Source: Tubiluchus corallicola (lineage: Eukaryota > Priapulida > Priapulimorpha > Priapulimorphida > Tubiluchidae). From it: a DNA stretch of 64,000 nucleotides. The translations under genes and the position numbers were made by a program. The stretch is taken from positions 124,001 through 188,000 of the forward strand of contig JAQGDQ010000076.1 of the NCBI GenBank assembly GCA_030141605.1. Direction: 5' to 3'. Positions 15,101 through 23,705 of this stretch are shown here, piece by piece. Within the stretch, counting starts at the first letter, position 1. Each line of letters begins with the position of its first letter. Under the pieces are notes generated by a model. It searched no databases and was not told the origin of the DNA. It was given only the letters and a program-made list of their open reading frames with translations.

Positions 15101-18100
15101 ATTTTTCTAGTTCACACAAAACAACTTATTTCAAACAACAATATTGCTATCATTATTGTTGTTATAAAAAAATAAAGTGGACAATAATATTATTACGCTA
15201 AAATCTAGCTACCTACCACAGTTTATGTCAAAACCTTTGCCTTCCTTGGCATTCTCAGGAAATCCAGCTGTAAGAAGACAGTGCTCTATTACTGCTGGTC
15301 CAAACGGAAAATGGGGATTTAAGGTTTTCTTCAACGTGTCGTTAGATTTTGAATTCAGCACTAATTCCCTAAGTCTGAAAAGAATGCAATTTTGTAAAAC
15401 TAATATACCAAAGTTTAAACGTGACACAGAGAAAAGTCACCAAATTCAAGAGGGTAAACATTAGCATAATGCAAGTTAGCATAACTAGTTCACAACATTA
15501 TGTTTTGAAATGCTTTAACAGCTGACAGAAAAACATCAAAATACTTCTGGAGAAACCAGTAGCGAAACATGATCTAACAAATTTGATTATGAATGAAAAC
15601 TCTGCGCTTGAGTGTGTCAGTCTCTGTTATAGAGATAGTAGCTGTATCGACATCGGTATTCAAAAAAAAAGATGATGCTATAGGTTTCAAATGCTAAAAG
15701 TGCTATTGTAACCAAGATACAAACCTTTCAACATCAGGAAGAGGGTTTGCTGCTTTTGCTGCATTCACTGGATATTTTTCTTTAACTGCAAACTTTACGT
15801 CTTCTGTCTGGTCCGTTCGAGGTCGTAGAATGTTCAGAATTGTATATTCGTAGTCTGTCAACACAATGTTGCCCTATAAAAACAAAGGCACCCAGTATTA
15901 ATAGACCTTATGCAATTACTAATTCAGCTTTAATGTATAAATGTGAAAATTGTTCCAATTACACAATATTAAAGCAAGAACTGATAAGAAATGTGACATA
16001 AAATTAGCAAAGGAACCCTAGGTCATATTATTTTATTTCCATTAAATTAAAAACTCTATAATATAAAAGTGAAAGTGTGTGTTCGCTTGTTTCTTATAGC
16101 AATGAATACAGTGAATTAGAATAAAATGTGGCATAGAGGTTGGAGATGACATAGGCCCTCAAAATATCCTTGGACAAAAGTTTAGCTCAATTTTTGCTTG
16201 ACTATAAGAAGAATTCTCTGGGTGATGTGATGTCATTATATAAGACTGCAGGAAAATACACAATTATGAAGACTCGAGATTTGATCAATTAACATTAAAG
16301 TAGCAGCACGAGATACAAATAATTAGTCATACTCAAATGGTCATAGTATTTTTTTAACTAATTTTGGGAATTACAAACTTTTCTGCTCTAAAAAGATAAA
16401 CACTTTATATTGGCCAGCCATAATGTCGATCATAACACACGAGTTGAGGCAACAAGAAACAGCAGTTTCGAAAATGCATTTATGTTAAAATATGTATATA
16501 ACAAAAGTCACAATGCAAGGCATGATGAAAATTTGTCTGTTTGTCTCTGAACTTCATCGAGAGGAAAAAAAGTCGTGCAAATATGTATGGCTGCAGGTGG
16601 CTTTGGTGGCTCAAGCCCTTTGAATAATAATACTTGAACTTAGACGAGTGGGATTGTGTCGAGTGCTTCACAGGATGCGAAGCTTTTCTTATGAGATGAT
16701 AAAACCTCCCAGTAAACAAGTGTATACCTAACAATTGCCTATGATTGCATTACCTGGAAAGAGACTGTGACAAGACTTTAAGAGATAGTGTATTGGTCAA
16801 AAAGAGTTATTGTTCTACATCGTAATAAAGAGCTATTTAAAGTTTATTATGCACCAAAGTGTCCAGTGTCCGGCATCTGGCTACCAGCATCTGCTGCAAA
16901 AATTTTTGGTGTCATCACTCACTGACATTATATGCCTTATTTCTCACTTCCAGAGCCTGGATGCAGATGCCAGATGTACCATAGCTCTCATTACCCTAAT
17001 GTGGTTATTAATGTTTAGTACTGTGCATATCATTAATAAATAACTATTTTGGTTTTGGTTTCTCATAATGAGAGCATTGAGGACCTGGCTGTACACTGTA
17101 CATACTAAGACACAGATGAAAAGTTGAGTTCTTCTGCACCAATATTGGACACTGGACAGTTTGGCCAATTAAGGCAGCTATAATATTTTGCCCACAACAA
17201 ATGGCAACAATTCCAGCTGTCATCTCTCAGCCAAATAAAGAATTATTACAAGTAAGAAGTTTTGCTGCATTTTCTTGACAAATTTGTTGCAGGTTTAGCC
17301 AGTTTTAATCAAATGTTATTTGCACAAACTTTCACAACTTCACCAACAAGTTGTCATCAGGTGAAGTTGGGTCGTCTATAAAATACAAGCCCTAACATTT
17401 TTCAACTACGGATTAAAATAATCATATGGCAAAGCTTTGGTACACATTCTAATATTAAGGGTGTCTCTTGTAAAAAATATGTTTTATGCATTTCTGCAGA
17501 TCTGCAGCAACAGAGCTTAGTATAATATGCTATGTAAGGAAACAACCACCTTGGAATCCCTGCAAATCTTCCTAGACTACCGAAGGCTCAAAGCACCTTA
17601 CACACGAATACCACATAAAAGCTTTAAATTACCCTATCGTAAAGCTCCAAAATAATATGATATGCTGCTTCACCAGAACCAAACTGCAAATCCACCACAC
17701 GGTCAACTCCCAGCTGAGTGATGTTCTCCAGTCTTCGAGATCGCAGGTGCTTTCTTAACTACATGACAAAAGCTTTATTTAACAAGAATAGAAAGAAGAA
17801 GAATAATGAGAATCATTCCTTACATACATATACGTGTGTCATTACTATACGACTGTCCTCAGTAAAAACTGTGACATTTACAAGCTGCTATTTTTGACAG
17901 TTTTTGCTCATGTTTGACATGAAAACTTAATACAACTGCTCCAGTTCCGCTGAAAGCTCCAAAATTAATCATCCTAATCACAAACTAAACTGAGAATGCC
18001 AAACGGCTTCCTCAAAACACCGGCTCATAAACAGGATGTACCTTCATAGAAAAGCCAGAAGGCATAGTGTTCTTCGGCCAGTCGAATTCAGTGCTATGTA

Positions 18101-21100
18101 TTCTGTTACCAGACTCCAAAAGTAACATAGATTTGTCGTTTCCACTAAAACAATGAAGAAAATATTAAACTGTGTCAAAAAAGTCAAATATAACACTGCA
18201 GCATATAAAAATGTGCTAAATTTTGGATTATTTTCTCTTAAACACCACCAGAATTTTTTCTGTTAAGAGACAATAAATACATATAATAAATGAAAAGAAA
18301 AACACACATACAAGCAGTTCTTGGAACACTTCTCTTTGATTTACAACTACCTTTGTAGGGTTTACATGCATATCTACACGACTTTGTGTAACATCTACTT
18401 TAACTACTTTGGTAAAGGAAATTAATATCATTCTCATAATTGACGTCATGTTATTCATATCAGTAAAAATAAGGCACAGATTATAACAGCTTAAGTGACC
18501 GCTTGTTTTCCATGGTGAGCAATAACAACTTCTTACTAATATTTACCTATTTTTTTTATTATAGCAAATGTCTGTACAAAGATTTTAAGGCAATTATTAA
18601 TTTCTTATTATATGTATTTTCATAGTTAGCAAATTCAACTTTGTCATATTTTTTTCCTGGAAAAAATTTTGGTGCCAACTATTCGCACTTTAAGCCTAAC
18701 AATTTTTTACTGATTGAGTAATTGGTTGACAAACATCTAATAAACACAACCATAAAACACATATGCGAGTTCAAATGACGATTTTTCCCTTATAATTATT
18801 GATCAACATTGATTTTATTGACCTTTGGCCACCAGAAATGGAGTGCAAAAACACCACAACATGTTTATTTAGTTATACTATTTTGACATGAAGCAACCGG
18901 CCCCTGTTCTCTTTTGTGACATGTTGCACATCACTTACTATTCTCATAATATTAATTACAACACAGTGAGGTACGTTTTCTCCACAGCAACGGTTTTGCT
19001 GTCTTATTGGCTTTCTCCAGTAGTTAGTATCAATTGGCAAAAATGAGAAAGTAAGCAAATACAACAAAAATTATAGTGCACATTAGCTGGCATTGAAATT
19101 TTCCATTGTTGTCGAAAAATGGCTTACATGAGACCTTGGAGGAAAGTAGCAAAAGTAACATTAAGCAAAGTAACATGATTCACTAAATAAAAACATGCTT
19201 TTTGACTAATTTTCTTTCTATTTTTCATCTACAAACTTTCCATTGCCGGTATTCACATAACTAATGAAGTATTTCCGGTAGCCGAGAGTTAGTTAGCTGT
19301 TTTTTAAGTTTTTACATTATGTATTGCATGCATCCACCTAGCTAACAGAAGCCTGTTAAGCTGCCGGATGGCACCATAGACATGCTTCTGTTACCTACAG
19401 TTTATGTGTTTACATCCGATCATGGAATCTTCCTGTCAGTGATGTCAGTAGAAAAATATTCTAATTTTAATTATTATCAACTACTTAACACACTGTCATA
19501 AGCCTTTGGCATTGTTTGTTTTTTGTGTATTTTTGTTATTTTTTCAAAATTTTGTTTGTTTTGCTTGTCGTTCATGTATCATGTACCAAACATGATATAC
19601 ACAAGCATAGTAGCTAAACACATTCATCAACAATGATTACCAGAAAAACTTTTCATTCATACACTTTACACCAAAACAACCTTATATCAAAGACAGCTGT
19701 TTTCCTCTAGGAACACTCAAATTTATCACAACTGACCATGGCAGAATCAGTGTTAATCAGAATTAGCGTGACTTTTTGATGTCAAGCAAAGAAAGGCACT
19801 AGAAAACAGAGATCTCTTGTTGCATTGAGATAATGACCAGCTAACCATTCTCTTCACTTACATACAACATTTGCTTCACATAGGTACATCCTAGGTTGGA
19901 ATCTGTGTGGCACATTTGGTATGTATCCAGGCATGAAAAATTTTGTTGGGGTACGAGTGATATATTACAAAATCCACATGTGGGTAATGTTATGCCAGCT
20001 ACGTGACAGCTGGATCAGTGAAGACATAGAACAAGGAAATAAAGTTACTTATTTCACTTAAAAAACAGATTTTTTTATCAGTTTCTTAAACAACAAAGAT
20101 GGCAACCAAATATAGCTGCACATAAGTGTACCATGTTTCATTTAGGTTTTGGTAATCCTTATCTTCAGTATTTTCTTGATGGCAACCCCCTTACTTATAG
20201 TAACGAATGTAATGACTTGGGTGTTACAGTATTGTCCGATTTGAAATTCTCGACACATTGTAAAACCATAGTTTCTAAAGCATTTCGTATGGTAAATATG
20301 ATTTTTCTGTGTTGCCACACTAAAAACAAAACTGCACTGTTGTCGGCTTATAAAGCTTAGGTGTGTTCCTTGTTGGAGTACTGCTCATCAGTGTGGTCCC
20401 CACACCATATACAAGACATTGACAGCATTGAAAAGGTCCAGAGATATTTTTCTCGTAGGCTGTACCAACGATGTCAGTTTAATTATGTTACTTATTTAGA
20501 CAGACTGTCGGTTCCTAGAATTGCAGCCTTGCCTGTGATCTTAAGATGGTATATAAAATTTGTCATAAAACAGTGGGTTTATGTTATGATTTTTTTATAG
20601 TATGCTTTAACTAATCACTTGAGTAGTCACTACTTTAAGTCTGTTTACGTCTTTCTCGAGATTAAAAGTATCAAAATTTTCATTTGCTAACAGAGTTGTA
20701 ACATTTAGAATGCGCTGGATTCTCATGTAGTGTTCGCTACCAGTTTGTCAGTTTTCAATAAAAGAATAGCTAATGTTAATCTACTGCCCTATTGCAACTT
20801 TATCCGAAACATGTAACATTGTCATTGGCATAACTGATTCTCTCCAAATCATACTATTGTATAAAACGTGTTGTATATAGTATATAATTGGTACATTTAG
20901 GTACATTTTATTAGGAGCTTTTTAATGACAGATATTCAACTTTAGGGTATTGTTTTTAGAAATTTTATTTTTGTGCATCTTTTATGTCTTATGGGATCAG
21001 CGTAAGTGCGCTTGTGGCTGCTGATTCTTTCTTTTATACAACTTTAATATATGTATAAATGTCAATAATAAACAAACAAATAAATAAATAATAAATACTA

Positions 21101-23116
21101 TTTTCACCAAGGTATTTGTTTAAAATAAGTGCAGTGATGTCATTACGACACCTCGGTATTCAACAGGAACAATGACAACGCCCAATTTTGCGCTTATAAC
21201 ATCCGTAGCTATGTGAATGCATTTATTTAAGAATTTTATGTTTACAAGCATGAACAATTTGGTGGTATAGGTGTGTAGACCTATAGGCGTATGGAGCACA
21301 ATGCTATACGGCCTGAGGGATTAGAAGCGCAAGGGCATTAACACGTGCCACAACATATTTCCAGCCTTGGCCGCATCAATCTTACCTGCCGAGCCGAATA
21401 AGGTAGGTCTTGTGATCAATATCGTAAATATTCAAAACTCTCAGTCCCAAATACCTGCAAGAAATAAAAAAAATAGCAATCACGCCACTCATTCATTTTA
21501 GCAGGTGATTAATAATCTTTGCTCAATTTCAATGTTAATTCTATTTGGTAAAAAAATATGTAACCTTTGAGTTCAAAAAAAAATATAAGTGTAATGTAAA
21601 GCGCCAATTGTCAGCTGTAGATCCATAACAACTGGCATTCATTTGCCAGCCGGTCCCATCTGTTATTCCTCAACCATGGCTCCCAGCTGTTAGACACTGT
21701 GTACTGCACAGAAAGACATATTACTCATTCAAACAGTGCAAAGGCATGTTACAATAATATTTTGTTGTAAAAATCTGAGATATTTAGAAAAACTGAATAT
21801 TGCAATTTGGCAATATTGCCAGTTACCAGTCATTGTCCTCTTCCACAGGCTATTGCCTTAACACTGCTTAACTTTTCACATTTGAATTAATAAAACACTG
21901 CAGATATTTAATTGAGGTTTATAAAATACTAACTAGGAATTAAAACATTTTATCTGAAAATTTCTGTAATTTATTTGCTGATTCAAAAACCAGAGGTCCA
22001 GAGGACATAATATATATGTTGGGAGTGGAGTATGACACTAGCCGAAGTAGGACAGTTGGCGTACATGAGCTTCCCAACTAGGACACTAGAGACTGGTCAT
22101 GAATTGAGTTCGGTTAACCGTACTGCCAACGTCCATTGTCCTTCTTTATTTAATAATAATAATAATAATTGAAAAGTGTATAATTTATTATACATCTGAT
22201 AAAATAAAAGAATGTTATTCTGAACTAGTACAAAAGCCATTACTAAATATGGCTTCGATATTGATCTTTTTGAAGTGAAATAAGCCCGCTTTTTAGGCGA
22301 TTCCAACATTTGCTTAAGGTATATCATTTTTTATTTTGTCTCGCTTCACAGTCCGTTTCACTACCTCTTGGACAAATAATTGTTTTCTTCTAAGTAAACA
22401 GGCTAGCGAGCTATGTGCCCTACATAGTTCCTCTCGTTAAAGCATTAGATACTTTAGTTTAATGTTATGACGATATTAATGAAGCTAATAATAATGATGA
22501 TATTATTGTAAAAAATACATTTGTAAATTGTCAAAGACTATCCATCATTATTAGAGTTACTTTTTTTCAAAAACAAATTTAGTTTTATGTTTTATTATGT
22601 CATAATTCTCGATTTTCGACAGAAATCGTCAGTACCCTACTCGGGCTGCCCACTCCTTTAGCGGAAGTGTACTAATTCGGCTGGTGGCGTTCTCGGCGCC
22701 CTACAATAATAATAATAATCTTTTTATTTATGTTGTAACACACGCACAGTTATAATACAATTAATTTGGAAACAAAAATGTGAAGAAAGGGCAGCGAAAG
22801 ACCAAACAGCTCAAAACTTTTTAAAAAGCTGTCACGTCTAAACATTCGTAAATATTCATTTACTGTGAGAGTAGTGAACGAATGTAATAATATGCGTGCT
22901 ATGGTGATTGTCGTACCAATTCTAGTAAATTGAAATCTTTAATTTATTATTACTTTCGAGGAAAATATGGTTTCGCTTCACCCCTTATCATGACAGTATA
23001 ATACAGCTTTTCACCGTCGAAAATGAATTTTAATTAAAATTATTTGTTACTGCATACCTAGACTTAATGTCTGACACAGCAGCCACAAGATCTATCGTAC
23101 TAAATCTTGTTTTCAT
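1..23116 (-). CDS. NEMF: NEMF / Rqc2 / Tae2 ribosome quality control factor (19 exons, 3' end outside window)
   Basis: Encodes the 60S-binding factor that recognises peptidyl-tRNA-obstructed large subunits, recruits Listerin and directs C-terminal alanine (CAT-like) tailing in the cytosol. Nineteen exons join in frame to 1057 residues; human NEMF is about 1076, so only the last few dozen residues are missing. Order: NFACT-N (about 1-260), coiled coil (about 270-410), NFACT-R with the run [19 protein letters not shown] (about 535-554) and GEYLTTGSF (about 600), acidic linker (660-796), Lys-rich [20 protein letters not shown] (about 870-890), NFACT-C ending near REKDLLKVV. Asp9 and Asp96-Arg97 correspond to the Asp9/Asp98/Arg99 residues needed for tailing in yeast Rqc2. 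The ATG at 23114-23116 opens the conserved start [10 protein letters not shown]. It is divergent from the tetraspanin 243 bp away. Introns not listed separately are AT-rich with nothing recognised. Identity is very secure. Confidence 0.97.
882..978 (-). CDS. NEMF: NEMF exon 18
   Basis: Residues 985-1017, [20 protein letters not shown] then [11 protein letters not shown], the NFACT-C core (human LFAIPICAPYTTMTNYK). Confidence 0.93.
1398..1638 (-). CDS. NEMF: NEMF exon 17
   Basis: Residues 905-985, Lys-rich then acidic linker. Two donors are possible. I chose gtattt at 1392-1397 because it keeps the frame into exon 18; gtttgt a few bases earlier in transcript order does not. Confidence 0.82.
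2277..2414 (-). CDS. NEMF: NEMF exon 16
   Basis: Residues 859-904, [20 protein letters not shown], the conserved basic block ahead of NFACT-C. Confidence 0.94.
2667..2853 (-). CDS. NEMF: NEMF exon 15
   Basis: Residues 796-858, with [19 protein letters not shown] (human RRHLSAKERREMKKKK). The acceptor is actag at 2854-2855; the nearer tttcag would break the frame. Confidence 0.9.
3530..3939 (-). CDS. NEMF: NEMF exon 14 (acidic linker)
   Basis: Residues 660-796, a disordered Asp/Glu-rich stretch ending [15 protein letters not shown], which corresponds to the human YPDTTIDLSHLQ. Phase and splice sites fit. Confidence 0.9.
4183..4232 (-). repeat. 5S-rRNA-like fragment (SINE3-like remnant)
   Basis: Read on the minus strand, this stretch resembles the 3' half of 5S rRNA, including the segment ending in the GGATGGGAGACC box region (plus strand cccatcca..tactaacca.gcc). 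It lies in NEMF intron 13. A similar fragment occurs at 55108-55172, which suggests an interspersed family rather than a working 5S gene. Confidence 0.4.
5229..5312 (-). CDS. NEMF: NEMF exon 13
   Basis: Residues 632-659, [20 protein letters not shown], matching the human VDESCVWRHQGER segment. Flanked by cacag and gtatca. Confidence 0.9.
5909..6025 (-). CDS. NEMF: NEMF exon 12
   Basis: Residues 593-631, [20 protein letters not shown] then [10 protein letters not shown], nearly identical to human. Confidence 0.95.
6026..10015 (-). other. NEMF: NEMF intron 11 (large)
   Basis: A 4-kb intron. Apart from the ORF at 7753-8298 it is AT-rich, with an imperfect pair of short GGCGGCAGT-containing repeats near 9110 and 9150. 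No other gene or RNA was seen. Confidence 0.7.
7753..8298 (-). pseudogene. Membrane-protein-like ORF in NEMF intron 11, with one internal stop
   Basis: Not recognised. From 8298 to a TAA at 7957-7959 an open frame encodes about 113 residues. It starts just after a stop, with a Cys-containing part ([10 protein letters not shown]), then one hydrophobic segment ([18 protein letters not shown]) and a charged end ([17 protein letters not shown]). Past the TAA the same frame stays open, with [20 protein letters not shown], to a TAG at 7753-7755; an AATAAA lies about 90 bases further on, near 7660. The layout (short CxxC ectodomain, single membrane span, basic tail ending ..KI) recalls JTB, but similarity is too weak to claim. 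It could be a nested gene, a retrocopy or chance. It shares the NEMF strand. Confidence 0.3.
10016..10128 (-). CDS. NEMF: NEMF exon 11
   Basis: Residues 555-592, NFACT-R core with [20 protein letters not shown] and [10 protein letters not shown]. Confidence 0.95.
10129..11188 (-). other. NEMF: NEMF intron 10
   Basis: AT-rich sequence. I see no coding, RNA or repeat structure in it. Confidence 0.6.
11189..11622 (-). CDS. NEMF: NEMF exon 10
   Basis: Residues 410-555. It ends the middle region and opens [35 protein letters not shown] and [11 protein letters not shown] are all visible. Confidence 0.96.
12149..12309 (-). CDS. NEMF: NEMF exon 9
   Basis: Residues 357-410, with [18 protein letters not shown], the end of the coiled-coil arm. 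Donor gtaaga in phase 2. Confidence 0.93.
12858..13122 (-). CDS. NEMF: NEMF exon 8
   Basis: Residues 268-356. [20 protein letters not shown] is followed by the start of the long coiled coil ([20 protein letters not shown]). Confidence 0.94.
14087..14225 (-). CDS. NEMF: NEMF exon 7
   Basis: Residues 222-268, with [20 protein letters not shown] then YIIQKKDKK, equivalent to the human GYIIQKREIK segment. Confidence 0.92.
14323..14774. mobile_element. MITE-like element with 33-bp terminal inverted repeats
   Basis: Bases 14323-14355 and the reverse complement of 14742-14774 match at 30 of 33 positions (tgcttgca....cgtccataagtcggca). The 452-bp interior is AT-rich and non-coding, as expected for a miniature inverted-repeat element. 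It sits wholly inside NEMF intron 6. No clear target-site duplication was found, so the true ends may lie slightly outside. The superfamily is unknown. Confidence 0.6.
15217..15374 (-). CDS. NEMF: NEMF exon 6
   Basis: Residues 169-222, with [20 protein letters not shown]. The donor was set at gtaggt because only that choice keeps the frame into exon 7. Confidence 0.9.
15725..15873 (-). CDS. NEMF: NEMF exon 5
   Basis: Residues 120-169, [20 protein letters not shown] at the start, matching the human [20 protein letters not shown]. Confidence 0.94.
15874..17632 (-). other. NEMF: NEMF intron 4
   Basis: AT-rich intron. Short ORFs are present on both strands but have no coding signature; nothing was recognised. 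Confidence 0.55.
17633..17758 (-). CDS. NEMF: NEMF exon 4
   Basis: Residues 78-119. It holds [20 protein letters not shown], including the Asp96-Arg97 pair required for tailing in the family. Confidence 0.94.
18042..18144 (-). CDS. NEMF: NEMF exon 3
   Basis: Residues 43-77, with [19 protein letters not shown], a hallmark NFACT-N stretch. Ends in phase 0 at gtacat. Confidence 0.93.
20133..21098 (+). mobile_element. Decayed LINE, reverse transcriptase C-terminus and 3' tail
   Basis: The plus strand encodes the C-terminal end of a CR1/L2/Jockey-type reverse transcriptase. [16 protein letters not shown] is followed, after an in-frame TAG at 20358-20360, by [20 protein letters not shown] and [11 protein letters not shown]. 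After frameshifts the typical end [19 protein letters not shown] appears (about 20711-20770), stopping at a TAA near 20817. A 3' region ends in an ATAAATAAATAA-type tail at about 21077-21098. The copy is 5'-truncated and inactive, and is antisense within NEMF intron 2. Confidence 0.85.
21386..21454 (-). CDS. NEMF: NEMF exon 2
   Basis: Residues 20-43, with [16 protein letters not shown] aligning to the human VNNVYDVDNKTYLIRLQ strand. Acceptor ttgcag, donor gtaaga. Confidence 0.93.
21455..23057 (-). other. NEMF: NEMF intron 1
   Basis: Holds two AAT trinucleotide runs (22147-22168 and about 22704-22722) and a weak 18-bp inverted pair (22036-22053 versus 22669-22686, 15 of 18 matching) that might be the ends of an old DNA element. 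No gene was seen. Confidence 0.5.
23058..23116 (-). CDS. NEMF: NEMF exon 1
   Basis: Residues 1-20, start [19 protein letters not shown], including the conserved Asp9. The donor is gtatgc, phase 2. Confidence 0.93.
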
Positions 23117-23359
23117 ATTGTCTCAATGTTTATTTAAAATTCAGTACAAAGTAACAATTTTATCTCCACGGGGAAATGTTCGCATCTTACATTACAGAGA
23201 GCCGACATGTTGAAATGATGCTGCCACCTACTCTGGCATGAAATGATTTAAAATCCCACAGTGCATTGCACGTAAACAAAATTAACAAATACGTCCAGCG
23301 TTCTATGCAGACAACGGAGTGATAGTTGTGCCTGTATTTTTAACTAAAAATCATCAAAA
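23117..23359. promoter_or_regulatory. Head-to-head promoter region between NEMF and the tetraspanin
   Basis: Only 243 bp separate the two start codons, which face away from each other, so both promoters and 5' UTRs must lie here or overlap the first exons. No TATA box is evident. It contains a ZNF143-type motif at 23255-23268. Confidence 0.7.
23255..23268 (+). promoter_or_regulatory. ZNF143/Staf-like binding motif
   Basis: CCCACAGTGCATTG matches the known SBS core CCCAYAATGCAYYG at 13 of 14 positions. It lies in the middle of a bidirectional promoter, a usual place for this motif in animals. Binding is inferred. Confidence 0.5.
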
Positions 23360-23705
23360 ATGCCAGTTTTACCGATTAGGTTTTCAGAACCAGGGCGAGA
23401 AAAACTAGGCACAAGTCTAGCAGTAACAAACACGTTCATGACAATGCTAGGCATTTCTATTATCTTGCTAGGAGTAATACTGAAGTTTGCCATAGAAGAT
23501 CGTCTAAGTTTGATTGATGCTTATGATGAGGGCGTATTATCAAGTATGGTTATAGCTACTGGTGGAGTAATCGCAGTTATCCACTGTCTTGGCGCTAAAA
23601 TATGGAAAGACCTTGGCTATCACAAAACGCGAGAACGATTTACAAGTATAATGATGTTGTGGATGCTAATTACATTTGTCGAAACTTGGGTTATTCTGAC
23701 AGCTG
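23360..23705 (+). CDS. PRPH2-like: Tetraspanin exon 1
   Basis: Residues 1-116: short N-terminus MPVLPIRFSEPGREKLGTSL, then membrane spans 1-3. The donor gtaaca at 23706 was chosen to keep the frame; the ORF otherwise reads into intron sequence. Confidence 0.88.

Noticed and set aside
22036-22686. Possible DNA element bounded by an 18-bp inverted pair
   Set aside because: Only 15 of 18 match, and the flanking similarity (ggagtgg) is in the wrong order for true terminal repeats.
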